From: Paenibacillus artemisiicola
GTDB lineage: Bacteria; Bacillota; Bacilli; Paenibacillales; Paenibacillaceae
Length of the DNA: 64,000 nt
Direction: 5' to 3'
NCBI RefSeq assembly: GCF_017652985.1
Contig: NZ_JAGGDJ010000002.1
Location: 310,001-374,000 of the forward strand
Shown one piece after another: positions 1 to 8,102 of the stretch; positions within the stretch are counted from its first letter, which is position 1, and each line of letters opens with the position of its first letter. Made by a program: the position numbers and the translations under genes. A model generated the notes under the pieces. The model was given only the letters and a program-made list of their open reading frames with translations, was not told the DNA's origin and searched no databases.

Positions 1-1
1 G

Positions 2-1120
2 ATCGGGGGGATCGAATCGCCTGACACGACGGCGCCCGTGACGACGGCCGCGCTGTCTCCGGCGCAGCCGGACGGACAAAACGGCTGGTATGTCCGGCCG
101 GTCAGCGTAACGTTGACGGCGGAGGATGACAAGCCGGGCGCGGCGGGAAGCGAATACAGCCTGGACAACGGGGCAACCTGGCAGCCATACGAGAGTCCGT
201 TCACGGTCGATCAAGACGGGTCAACCGTCATTCGCTATCGCTCGACGGATGGCGCGGGCAACGCGGAAGACGCCCGAACGTTAACCGTTCCGATCGATCG
301 GACCGCGCCGACGGCGGAAGTCGGTTACAGCACCGCGGCGCCGACCTCCGGCAGCGTGGTCGCGACGCTCGCGCCGAGCGAGCAAGTCACGGTCACCAAC
401 AACGGAGGCTCCGACAGCCATACGTTCCAAAGCAACGGCGAATTTACGTTCGCGTTCGTAGACCAAGCCGGCCATCCGGGAACGGCTACGGCTACGGTGT
501 CGAACATTGCCCCGAAAAGCACGGGCGTGCCGGGAAAACCGATCCTGTCGAGCGATAACGGGTACGATACGGGCCTTTCGGACGGGAGCTATACGGTCAG
601 CATGAATATGTGGTGGGGCAATAACGGCGGCGTCTAAAAGCTGTACGAGGACGACGTGCTGATCGACACGCAAACGCTCGCCGACGATGCGCCGAATCCG
701 CAATCCGCCGTCACGTCCGTAAGCGGCAGGAAGAACGGCGCGTACCGCTACTATGCCGAGCTTATCAACGCTTACGGCACGACGCGCAGCGACGAATGGA
801 CCGTCAACGTCACGCAAGCGGAGCCGGCCGAGCCGGTGCTCGCCAATGACAATTGGGACGGCGACGGAAGCTACAGCGTGAACATGAACCTCTGGTGGGG
901 CACGAACGGCGCGACCTACCGGCTGTACGAGAACGGCGTGCTGATCGATACGCAGACGCTCGCGGCCCAATCGCCGCAGGCGCAATCGGCCGCGACGCCG
1001 ATCGCGGGCCGGCCGGCCGGCATCTACGAGTATCGGTGCGAGATCGAGAACGATGCAGGGACGACCTCCAGCGAAGTCATGGTCGTTACGGTGAACGAGT
1101 CCGTGGCGAAACAAGCGTGA
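2..1120 (+). pseudogene. 3' part of a secreted Ig-like/E-set repeat protein, interrupted by an in-frame TAA
   Basis: The reading frame is open from the window edge, so the 5' end lies outside. An Ig-like domain of the OmpL47/bacterial-Ig type covers roughly the first 100 residues (DGATWQPY-like core, [11 protein letters not shown], a TAPT linker). It is followed by two copies of an E-set domain resembling the N-terminal domain of chitinase A, each with the pattern MNxWWGxNG, LYE, VLIDTQTL. In the first copy the codon at 635-637 is TAA where the second copy has Tyr (TAC). The same frame continues without shift to the TGA at 1118-1120. Such domains usually sit at the C-terminus of large secreted glycosidases or S-layer-associated enzymes; the catalytic part is not in the window. 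Either a real nonsense mutation or a sequencing error. Confidence 0.75.
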
Positions 1121-1125
1121 GCAAA

Positions 1126-1169
1126 GGGCGGTTCCGGGATCCCCTCGGATCCCGGAGCCGTCCTTTTTT
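1126..1169 (+). terminator. Rho-independent terminator after the Ig-like repeat gene
   Basis: Arms at 1126-1142 and 1147-1163 (GGATCCCGG core) form a long stem with a four-base loop, followed by a T run. Confidence 0.85.
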
Positions 1170-1208
1170 CGCGGAGATCACCAGTACCAGGACCTAGGAG
1201 GAGAAGGG

Positions 1209-2348
1209 ATGAGAGTTCACTATCACCGGCGAGACGGCTTGGCCCTTGCAGCCAAGAAGCTGCGCGCGGGCGGGGGGACGTACAAGGTCGCCTTTATCGG
1301 CGGCTCGGTCACGGAAGGCGCCGGAGCCTCGGACGCGGAGCGCTACAGCTATCGCGCGCTGACCGGTCAATATTTGGCGAGCCGGTATCCCGAGGTTGCC
1401 TTTACGTTCGTGAACGCGGCCGTCGGCGGAACGGATTCGGTCTATGGCGCCTATCGTTTCCGGGAGCATGTACTCAAGACGGGGCCGGTCGACCTGCTAT
1501 TCGTCGAATTCGCGGTGAACGACGCCGGCGACCGGACGGCCTCGGTCCGCGCCATGGAAGGCATCGCGCGGCAGGCCAAGCGGTCGAATCCGCGAATGGC
1601 TATCGGTTTCATTTACTCGCCGAATACGGCCGGCTTGCGGCTGTTCCGGGAACAGGGCAGGGTCCAGCCCGCAATCGGGCACCATGAGGAAGTCGCGGCG
1701 CATTACGGGATTCCGTCCCTCTCGATCGCGCGGAGCATCTACGAGGGGATCGCGGCCGGCGAGCTGCGGTGGGAGGATTACAGCGGGGACGAGGTGCATC
1801 CGCACGACGCGGGCTTCGGCCTGTACGGCGGCTTGGTTGAAACGTTTCTGCGCGAAACGCTCGGGTATCGAGCGGATGGCGACGCCGATCAGGACGAGAC
1901 CGCCGGCCTGCCGGAGCCCCTGGAACCGTCGTGCTACGAGCATGCCGGACTGCTTCCGCCCGGTACGGCGGAGCGCGCGCCCGGCTGGAGGCACGAGCAG
2001 CCGTGGCGATTCGAGCATGTCTGTTATTGGAAGCTGCCTGGCGAGGCCTTGATCGGGGATACGGCCGGAGCGGCTTTCAGATTGCGTTTCCAGGGTACCG
2101 CGGCGGGCATCGCGGTGTTGGCGGGCATGGACCTCGGCGACATCGAATTCGCGATCGATGGCGGCCGTTACGAGCCGATGCGGCTCTTCGATTCGCGATG
2201 CGCGTCGTTTTACCGGCCGAAAATCGTACTGCTGGCGGAAGGTTTGGTACCCGGCGGGCATACGATCGACATTCGGATCGCGGCGGATATGCCGGCATTA
2301 AGCACGGGCCGCTGCGTGCGTATTCTTTATTTTTTGGTGAATGCCTAG
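1209..2348 (+). CDS. SGNH/GDSL-family hydrolase
   Basis: A 379-residue predicted esterase, deacetylase or carbohydrate-active hydrolase of the SGNH superfamily. Block I is GGSVTEG near residue 32 (nucleophile Ser), block II is NAAVGGT near residue 74, block III is EFAVND near residue 104, and block V is DEVHPHD near residue 195, supplying the catalytic Asp and His. About 150 further residues follow block V and probably form a beta-rich C-terminal domain. No signal peptide is visible, so it is likely cytoplasmic. The ATG is preceded by AGGAGGAG at good spacing. It is flanked by terminators on both sides, so it is monocistronic. Family members often deacetylate oligosaccharides; the substrate cannot be told from sequence. 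Confidence 0.8.
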   Translation: MRVHYHRRDGLALAAKKLRAGGGTYKVAFIGGSVTEGAGASDAERYSYRALTGQYLASRYPEVAFTFVNAAVGGTDSVYGAYRFREHVLKTGPVDLLFVEFAVNDAGDRTASVRAMEGIARQAKRSNPRMAIGFIYSPNTAGLRLFREQGRVQPAIGHHEEVAAHYGIPSLSIARSIYEGIAAGELRWEDYSGDEVHPHDAGFGLYGGLVETFLRETLGYRADGDADQDETAGLPEPLEPSCYEHAGLLPPGTAERAPGWRHEQPWRFEHVCYWKLPGEALIGDTAGAAFRLRFQGTAAGIAVLAGMDLGDIEFAIDGGRYEPMRLFDSRCASFYRPKIVLLAEGLVPGGHTIDIRIAADMPALSTGRCVRILYFLVNA

Positions 2349-2388
2349 CATGGCATGCAAGAGGAAAACGAACGTCAATCATAAAGAG

Positions 2389-2425
2389 CAGGCAGCCGGT
2401 CTCTATATGACCGGCTGCCTTTCTT
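2389..2425 (+). terminator. Rho-independent terminator after the SGNH hydrolase
   Basis: AGGCAGCCGGT at 2390-2400 pairs with ACCGGCTGCCT at 2410-2420, followed by TTCTT. Confidence 0.8.
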
Positions 2426-2557
2426 GATTCGATGCCTGGCGAACTCCCGAGCGGATCCAGTCTCCGGTTATTCATTTGGGCGTTCGTTATTGTATGATGG
2501 CTATAATAGAAGGACGCCCTTATGAGGTAGAATTCATGTCGTCCAGAGGAGGATTCC

Positions 2558-3127
2558 ATGTCCTGGAGCAAATTGAAGCAGCAATTGGAGAGTTTTCTCA
2601 GTCCGGCCTTGATCGGGAGGGTCGATTATCTCGCAACCAGCTACCGCTATCTGCCGGATAAAGCAGGGCTGTGCAATATCGCGGTCGATAAAAAGAACGT
2701 GCTCAATATGAACGATGCGACGACTTCGATCCGATGGTACCAATCGGAGCTGGAGATCAAGCATGACCCGTCGATTCAAATTCCGATCCATCGCGATGAA
2801 TTGGACGAGGTCCGGAAAGATGCCAAGGGGCCGGTTCCGGAGGAACGGCTGGAAGTCATCGCGAGGGGACGAAAACGAACGGAATTGGCGAAAGAGCTGA
2901 TGGCCGCGCAGTCGACGTTAAGCAAATCGAATTTTCATGCCGAAGCCACGAAGTTTTTGGCCCGTTCGATCGAGGAAAGCCTGGAGAGCAAGGAGATTAT
3001 ACCGAACATTCTAGCCCTGGTGGACAGACGGATCGGAAAGAAGCGGATCTTGAACATGCGCGAGGCGATCAAGCTGAAGCATCCGAGCGTGCAGTATTTT
3101 TATGAGCTCCGGCTCAGCGCGTTATAA
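2558..3127 (+). CDS. SF0329-family protein of unknown function
   Basis: A 189-residue soluble protein. Its opening (MSWSKLKQQLESFL, then GRVDYLATSYRYLPDKAG) matches what I remember of the small SF0329 family common in Bacilli and Paenibacilli. It lacks a signal peptide, membrane segments and recognisable catalytic motifs. A Lys/Arg-rich helix near residues 105-125 and a C-terminal KKRILNMREAIKLKHPSVQYFYELR stretch repeat an N-terminal theme (KKNVLNM), which hints at an internal duplication. The ATG follows AGAGGAGG. It stands alone, between the SGNH hydrolase and a convergent response regulator. No function is known to me. Confidence 0.75.
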   Translation: MSWSKLKQQLESFLSPALIGRVDYLATSYRYLPDKAGLCNIAVDKKNVLNMNDATTSIRWYQSELEIKHDPSIQIPIHRDELDEVRKDAKGPVPEERLEVIARGRKRTELAKELMAAQSTLSKSNFHAEATKFLARSIEESLESKEIIPNILALVDRRIGKKRILNMREAIKLKHPSVQYFYELRLSAL

Positions 3128-3140
3128 GCGGAACGCAATA

Positions 3141-3173
3141 AGCGCCGGCGGCCTTAAGCAGGCGGCCGGCGCG
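3141..3173. terminator. Bidirectional hairpin between convergent genes
   Basis: GCGCCGGC at 3142-3149 pairs with GCCGGCGC at 3165-3172 in the 52-base gap between convergent stop codons. There is no clear T run. Confidence 0.5.
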
Positions 3174-3179
3174 TCCCGA

Positions 3180-4571
3180 TTAGCAGTGCGGCATCTCGTT
3201 CCCCTCCTTGCGCGATAGGGCGCTCCGATAGCTTAAGGGGGAGCAGCCGGTTTTGTTTTTGAACACCTTGCTGAAATATTTCATATCCGGGTAGCCGACC
3301 ATCTCGCCGATCTGCGAGACTTTCAAGGAAGAATGGGCTAAGTATTGCTTGGCCTTGTCGATCCGGATATCCCCCAAATAATCCGATAAGTTCACGCCGA
3401 AATCTTGTTTGAACCGCCGCGATATATATTCCCGGCTAAAATGAAACCGGTTCGCTAGCTGCTGGAGGGATAGTTCGGTAAAATAGTGCGTTCGGATATA
3501 GTTCCGGATATCTGCCATCGCGCTTCGGTCTTGAACGATTTCGAGCACATAAACGCGGTCCTGCGCCGGTTTGGCATAACGCTGATGCAGCGCGGCCTTG
3601 GCCTCCAGATAGGCATGCCTCACTTCATGGTGGAACTTCTTGGTCGTGCCGATGCCGAAGTCAAACCTGGCGCCCAGCGTCCGATGCAAGCATTGATTGA
3701 TTTTCCGGATGATCTTCTCCGCCTGCTCCGGCGCTTGCCAATGGAGAATCACGATTTCATTCTCGCTCGACCAATAACGAAAGGCAAATCCCGACCGCGA
3801 CCGGCGCAGAATCTCGTTGCACACGTTGGCGAGGGCGAAGAACAGCAGGTCGTGATGCTTGTCGAATTCGCGCCGAACGGACGCATCGATCTGCTCCAGG
3901 CTGAGTACGGAGCATCTGCACGCGGTCATGGCGCCGAATGCCGCGAATTCACGCCGAATGTCGGGGAGGTGCCGGTGGTGATCTTCCGGATGGCGAATCA
4001 GCTGGCTGAACATCTTCTCCCAACAGATCGGCTTGAGCCGGTTGATCTCGATATGAAGGCTGCCCTGCTGCCCGCGCCAATCGGCTTCGCGCTTCCACAG
4101 CTGGACGGCGCGATGGACGGCGTTCCGAATGTCCGTCTCTTGGATGGGTTTAAGCAAATAATCCGTGCCTCCGGCCCTCATCGCGCGCCGGACGAGCCGG
4201 AAATCCGGATATCCGCTCATCAGGATGGTTTTTGCGGAAGGCAGCTCTTCCTTGATCCAACGCAGCAGGTCAATGCCGTCCATACCCGGGATCGTCATGT
4301 CCGCCAGGATCAATTCCGGCCGATGCTCCCGGATCATTCTTCTGGCCGCCCCGCCGTCCGTTGCCTCGAATACCTCCCCGATGCCGTGTCGCTCCCATTC
4401 CACGAACCGAATAACGGCTTCCCGGGCATGCCGTTCGCCATCGACGATCAGCGCCTTCATGCCGGGACGCCGTTCGCCGGCCGTTTGAATCAATGCGGCG
4501 GGTTTGCGGGACTGGAAAGTTACGGCTCTCCGATAATTAAACGTCGTGTCCGCGAGCTTCTGCAGAATCAT
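3180..4571 (-). CDS. AraC-type response regulator (YesN-like), orphan
   Basis: A DNA-binding response regulator: receiver domain at about residues 38-160, a central linker/sensor-like region, and two AraC helix-turn-helix motifs in the last 100 residues (LANRFHFSREYISRRFKQ and VGYPDMKYFSKVFKNKTG). The receiver has phospho-acceptor Asp91 (LILADMTIPGMDG), MSGYPDF and LLKPI, but the N-terminal acidic pair reads VDGE instead of VDDE. I chose the ATG at 4571 because GGAGGA lies nine bases upstream. This leaves 37 residues before the receiver; the upstream TTG has no such site, and the Met opening the receiver (4460) lacks a clear ribosome site. Such regulators usually pair with a YesM-like histidine kinase and control sugar uptake, but no kinase is adjacent. 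Confidence 0.85.
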   Translation of the reverse strand: MILQKLADTTFNYRRAVTFQSRKPAALIQTAGERRPGMKALIVDGERHAREAVIRFVEWERHGIGEVFEATDGGAARRMIREHRPELILADMTIPGMDGIDLLRWIKEELPSAKTILMSGYPDFRLVRRAMRAGGTDYLLKPIQETDIRNAVHRAVQLWKREADWRGQQGSLHIEINRLKPICWEKMFSQLIRHPEDHHRHLPDIRREFAAFGAMTACRCSVLSLEQIDASVRREFDKHHDLLFFALANVCNEILRRSRSGFAFRYWSSENEIVILHWQAPEQAEKIIRKINQCLHRTLGARFDFGIGTTKKFHHEVRHAYLEAKAALHQRYAKPAQDRVYVLEIVQDRSAMADIRNYIRTHYFTELSLQQLANRFHFSREYISRRFKQDFGVNLSDYLGDIRIDKAKQYLAHSSLKVSQIGEMVGYPDMKYFSKVFKNKTGCSPLSYRSALSRKEGNEMPHC

Positions 4572-4681
4572 TTTCGTTTTCCTCCAAATGGCCGGATGCG
4601 GGTTCGAATGCGTGCTAGCGTTTCGTTCACCGCATGACTTTCTTTTGTTCAACTAAGCAGCTTATCCATTGTTCGCTTAGT

Positions 4682-4711
4682 TTGTTTAATATTTAGTGAG
4701 TGACATATAAT
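4682..4711 (+). promoter_or_regulatory. Probable sigma-A promoter of the IclR gene
   Basis: TTGTTT at 4682-4687 and TATAAT at 4706-4711, 18 bases apart, in the divergent gap. The leader to the IclR start is about 100 bases. Confidence 0.45.
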
Positions 4712-4816
4712 ATATCTTAACAGCGCGCAAACGCCGAAGTAAAGAAGCTCCGATACTATGGAAGGTTTTACAATTTTAAGCGGATACAATAGTCGTCTGC
4801 AGAGGAGAATTCGTCG

Positions 4817-5575
4817 ATGTCCCAGGAAATAAAAGGTCAAGGCATCCAATCGCTGGAAATCGGCTTGGCGATATTAAAGCAGATCGCCGCGGCAAAAAGA
4901 CCGCTGACGATCACGCAGCTTGCCGAAATTTGCGACATGCCGAAAAGCAAACTCCATCATTATTTAACGAGCTTTTGCAGGTCCGGCTTCTTGAAGAAAG
5001 GGGAGGATTTGAGATACGCCCTCGGATCCGAACTGGTTTTGTTGGGCCTCGGGGCCGTCGAGGCGATGGATATTAACGAGGCGGCGGTCCCGTATATGAA
5101 AGCCATCAACGATGCCGTTCATGAAACGGTGTATTTGTCGCTATGGGGAATGAACGGTCCTTTTTTTGTCCGCTGCATCGAAAGCAAGCGCGCCATCAGC
5201 ATCGGCATCAGGGTGGGATCGCAAGTCGGCGTAACGAAATCTTCCTCGGGGAAAGTGTTCGCGGCTTTTATGCGAAACGAAGAAACGGAGAACTTGATCA
5301 AGCGCGAATTGGAAGAAGACCGGATGGACGCGGATGCGTTCAAGAAGGAGATCCGGGAAATCAAAGAAAACGGATACGCGCGGAGCGATTCGGCTGTCGC
5401 GCCCGGAATCGTGGGCCTTTCATGTCCGGTGTTCAACCGAAGCGGTGAAATCATCGCCGCCATTACGATCCTGGCGCTTAGCGGAACCATGGACGCATCC
5501 GAAACGGCCGAAGCGGTCCGTTCGCTGCAAGAGAACTGCTTGAAATTGTCCAAGGAGATAGGCTACAACGGATAG
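4817..5575 (+). CDS. IclR-family transcriptional regulator
   Basis: A 252-residue regulator with an N-terminal winged helix-turn-helix (about residues 5-65: LAEICDMPKSKLHHYLTSFCRSGFL) and a C-terminal GAF-like effector domain (about 80-250). The domain shows the family's SSSGKVFAAFM region and a GYARSDSAVAPGIVGLSCPVFNRSGEIIAAITI core. The ATG at 4817 follows GAGGAG. It is transcribed away from the orphan response regulator and lies upstream of the two units that share a promoter-like module at 5578 and 6075, so it is a candidate regulator of them. That link is inference only. The effector is probably a small organic or aromatic acid. Confidence 0.85.
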   Translation: MSQEIKGQGIQSLEIGLAILKQIAAAKRPLTITQLAEICDMPKSKLHHYLTSFCRSGFLKKGEDLRYALGSELVLLGLGAVEAMDINEAAVPYMKAINDAVHETVYLSLWGMNGPFFVRCIESKRAISIGIRVGSQVGVTKSSSGKVFAAFMRNEETENLIKRELEEDRMDADAFKKEIREIKENGYARSDSAVAPGIVGLSCPVFNRSGEIIAAITILALSGTMDASETAEAVRSLQENCLKLSKEIGYNG

Positions 5576-5577
5576 CG

Positions 5578-5646
5578 CATCAATTTTTTGCTTAAAGGAG
5601 CTAATATTAGGTAACGATAAAGGTCACCTCTTCTTCTATACTGGGG
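5578..5646 (+). promoter_or_regulatory. Copy 1 of a duplicated promoter-like module
   Basis: The block at 5578-5607 (core GCTTAAAGGAGCTAATAT) recurs nearly unchanged at 6075-6104. In both copies TATACTGGG follows exactly 30 bases after the block (here -10-like TATACT at 5637-5642). There is no good -35 hexamer, which suggests dependence on an activator binding the conserved block. Confidence 0.55.
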
Positions 5647-5702
5647 AAGCTCGCAAAAATCAATCGCTTGATAGCGCGGAACGAATGAAGGAGATGTGTG
5701 AC

Positions 5703-5897
5703 ATGAATGAAATGGTTGGAAAATGGCTGAGTTGGATCGGAATCGTAGCTGCCGTGATCGGGTTTTTCTATGCGTCCGTGTGGATGGGCGGCATCGCCGT
5801 TATACTTGGGCTCGTAGGCCTGGCTACCCCGATAAAGAAACTGGCCTGGTTATCGATCGGTCTTGGCATTATTGCGTTTATCATTCCGAACGTGTAA
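5703..5897 (+). CDS. Small two-helix membrane protein
   Basis: A 64-residue, very hydrophobic protein with two predicted membrane helices: about residues 8-38 (WLSWIGIVAAVIGFFYASVWMGGIAVILGLVGLA) and about 44-62 (LAWLSIGLGIIAFIIPNV), joined by a short basic turn (TPIKK). It resembles the small inner-membrane proteins of unknown role found widely in Bacilli (DUF-type, YiaA/DUF4190-like in look only). The ATG at 5703 is preferred over 5685 because AAGGAG at 5688-5693 sits nine bases before it and overlaps the earlier ATG. It sits behind module copy 1 and before a terminator, so it is a single-gene unit that may be co-regulated with the downstream dioxygenase operon. Confidence 0.7.
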   Translation: MNEMVGKWLSWIGIVAAVIGFFYASVWMGGIAVILGLVGLATPIKKLAWLSIGLGIIAFIIPNV

Positions 5898-5970
5898 ACA
5901 GCAGACCGGATGAATCACTGACCGTCGCGCCGGGGGAGAAGAACCGGCCGAGGTCTTCCTGCAATTCGAA

Positions 5971-6009
5971 GGAGCAATCGGAGCTTATTAGCTGCCGATT
6001 GCTCTTTTT
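5971..6009 (+). terminator. Rho-independent terminator with GAGCAATCGG arms
   Basis: GAGCAATCGG at 5972-5981 pairs with CCGATTGCTC at 5995-6004, followed by TTTTT. The same ten-base arms recur in the hairpin at 9755-9799. Confidence 0.85.
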
Positions 6010-6074
6010 AGGTTCGTTTCGACTCGCCGCAGCGGCAGCACGGCCTGCGTTTGGCCGATTAATCGTCGGCAATC

Positions 6075-6143
6075 CATCAATATTTTGCTTCAAGGAGCTA
6101 ATATCGTGCGACGTTCATCGCCGCCGGTTCGACTATACTGGGA
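6075..6143 (+). promoter_or_regulatory. Copy 2 of the duplicated promoter-like module
   Basis: Block 6075-6104 (core GCTTCAAGGAGCTAATAT) with TATACT at 6134-6139, the same 30-base spacing as copy 1. It lies 170 bases upstream of the dioxygenase start; the rest of the 5898-6312 gap shows only the terminator at 5971 and no convincing ORF. Confidence 0.55.
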
Positions 6144-6312
6144 TTGCCTTGCAATGGGTGACGAATTGCACGGAGCGGAAGGAGTGGTCGAACACCGCAA
6201 GGCAAAGGGAGGAAAATGGCACGGCCGGATCGGCTATGCGGCCGTCCATCATGAGAATAGGCGTGGCATGGATGGGGCATTGCCGCCATCCTCGGAGAAT
6301 CGGAGGGCAAAC

Positions 6313-7260
6313 ATGGCTGGAACAGCAGGTATTCACCACATCACGTCCTTCATCCGCACGCCGCAGCTGAACGTGGACTTTTACTCCAGGACGTTGGGGC
6401 TGCGGTTGTTGAAGAAGAGCATCAACTTTGATGCACCGGAAATCTATCATCTCTATTACGGCAATGAAGCCGGCCGTCCGGGAACGGCCCTGACGTTCTT
6501 CCCTTCCAAGGATGCCCGTCGCGGGATCGTTGGCGGCGGTCAAGCGGGCTGTACGACGCTTGCCGTTCCCGCGAACGCCCTGGCGTTTTGGGAAGAACGA
6601 CTTGCCAGCCAGAGGGTGGCATGCAGGCGCGCACGGCGTTTCGATGAGACGTATTTGCGGTTCGCCGATCCCGACGGCTTGCAGCTGGAGTTGGTGGAGC
6701 GAGAAGCGGGAGCGCCGAGCAAGTGGCCGCTCGGAGAGATTCCGTTCGATAAGGCGATCAAAGGGTTAGGCGGCGCGATGCTGTACAGCGCGGATCCGGA
6801 CGGCACGCAGCGGACGCTGCAGCGTATCCTTGGGCTGGAACGAGTCGGTCGGGAAGGCGGATGGGTTCGTTATCGTACTGCCGGGGACCCGGGGAACTTC
6901 ATCGACCTCAACGCATTGCCCATGCCCTGGGGAGATCGCGGCGCCGGAACCGTTCATCATATCGCGTGGAGGGCCCGGAACGACGAAGAGCTTCGGAAGT
7001 GCCGCGAACGGGTCGTCGATCATGGTTTCGAAGCGACGGCGATCATTAACCGGCAGCGTTACAACGCTTTCTATTATCGCGAACAAGGCGGCCTGCTCTT
7101 CGAAGTCGCGACCGACGCCCCGGGCATCGTCGTGAACGAACCGTTCGAGATGCATGCGAAAGCGCCGCAGCTGCCGTCTTGGTCGGTCGTCCATCGCGAG
7201 TTTATCGAGGACAACCTCCTGCCGGTGAAGGATCGCGTCTTGGAGGAAGAGAAACGATGA
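6313..7260 (+). CDS. Ring-cleaving dioxygenase, VOC superfamily (MhqO-like)
   Basis: A 315-residue protein with two vicinal-oxygen-chelate modules, the architecture and length of the MhqA/MhqE/MhqO family of putative extradiol (hydroquinone/catechol) dioxygenases of Bacilli. Metal-ligand candidates are GIHHIT near residue 6, AGTVHHIAWR near residue 216, and the Glu-containing strands LQLELVERE and GLLFEVATD. The start at 6313 has GGAGGG upstream; the frame opens earlier (6085) without a ribosome site. It is first in an operon whose next ATG overlaps its stop (ATGA). In B. subtilis mhqO responds to quinones; here the regulator is unknown, though module copy 2 lies upstream. Confidence 0.85.
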   Translation: MAGTAGIHHITSFIRTPQLNVDFYSRTLGLRLLKKSINFDAPEIYHLYYGNEAGRPGTALTFFPSKDARRGIVGGGQAGCTTLAVPANALAFWEERLASQRVACRRARRFDETYLRFADPDGLQLELVEREAGAPSKWPLGEIPFDKAIKGLGGAMLYSADPDGTQRTLQRILGLERVGREGGWVRYRTAGDPGNFIDLNALPMPWGDRGAGTVHHIAWRARNDEELRKCRERVVDHGFEATAIINRQRYNAFYYREQGGLLFEVATDAPGIVVNEPFEMHAKAPQLPSWSVVHREFIEDNLLPVKDRVLEEEKR

Positions 7261-8102
7261 CCTCGAACGGCGTTGGAGAAGAGAAACCGATGAAAGCGTA
7301 CGATGCGGAAGCGATCTCGGCATTGCGAGATAAAATTCGCCTGATTCAAACCGGCAACAAAGCGATTTACGTGGCCGGGCCGATCAAGCTGCCGATTGAC
7401 TTGGATGGGAGCACGATCGCGTTCTCGTGGTATGTCTGGTTGAACGCGGACGAAACGACGCCGGACCTCGCCTGCCTGATCGATCGGTTATCCCGCGTCA
7501 ATCTGGCCGAATGGCAGCAATCGAGCATGCTGGTGTACGGCGATATGCAACGGGCGGAGCACGCTTTGATCCGCTTCCATTCCATTTGCCATACCGGAGA
7601 CATCTTCGGCAGCAAACGCTGCGACTGCGGCTATCAGCTGAAGCAGTCGATGAAGCAAATCGTAGGCAGCGGCAACGGCGCGCTATTTTACCTGGCCGAT
7701 CATGAAGGCAGAGGGATCGGATTGTTTAGCAAAGCCTTGGCCTATATTCTGCAGGAGAACGGGTACGACACCGTGGACGCGAACCTGAAGCTCGGATTCG
7801 CGGACGATGCGCGCGATTACGGCGAGGCGATCGACGTGCTGAAAGCGTTTCGGACGAAGCCCGTCACGCTGATCACGAACAATCCGAGGAAAGTAGAAGC
7901 GCTCGTAAAGGCTGGCATGCCCGTAAGCGGACGCGTTCCGCTTTGGGGCGAGGCATCCGAATATAACGTGCGCTATCTGATGACAAAAATAGCGCGGTCC
8001 GGCCATATGAGCGAACGTCTCCAGTCTTCGGAGAGATGGATATCGCGCGATGAACGAGCAAGAGAACAGGAGGAACAACGACGTGGCACAATCCACCCTT
8101 GA
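7257..8102 (+). CDS. Stand-alone GTP cyclohydrolase II family protein
   Basis: A 281-residue protein with the RibA core: CHTGDIFGSKRCDCG carries the three zinc cysteines (near residues 110-122), followed by DHEGRGIGL and LITNNPRKVEAL, which bind and open GTP in the first step of riboflavin synthesis (GTP to diaminohydroxypyrimidine phosphate). It lacks the RibB (DHBP synthase) domain found in most Bacillota RibA proteins and has about 70 extra N-terminal residues. Its start overlaps the dioxygenase stop by four bases, with GGAGG upstream; a later in-frame ATG at 7290 is the alternative. Its place among flavin- and quinone-linked genes suggests a dedicated flavin supply or a neofunctionalised paralogue rather than the housekeeping rib operon. 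Confidence 0.85.
   Translation: MTSNGVGEEKPMKAYDAEAISALRDKIRLIQTGNKAIYVAGPIKLPIDLDGSTIAFSWYVWLNADETTPDLACLIDRLSRVNLAEWQQSSMLVYGDMQRAEHALIRFHSICHTGDIFGSKRCDCGYQLKQSMKQIVGSGNGALFYLADHEGRGIGLFSKALAYILQENGYDTVDANLKLGFADDARDYGEAIDVLKAFRTKPVTLITNNPRKVEALVKAGMPVSGRVPLWGEASEYNVRYLMTKIARSGHMSERLQSSERWISRDERAREQEEQRRGTIHP

Noticed and set aside
281..1114. 277-codon frame on the minus strand opposite the Ig-like repeat gene
   Set aside because: Arg/Val-rich shadow of a GC-rich gene, without ribosome site or family likeness.
3486..4637. 383-codon frame on the plus strand opposite the response regulator
   Set aside because: Overlaps a gene with clear receiver and AraC domains; no domain of its own.
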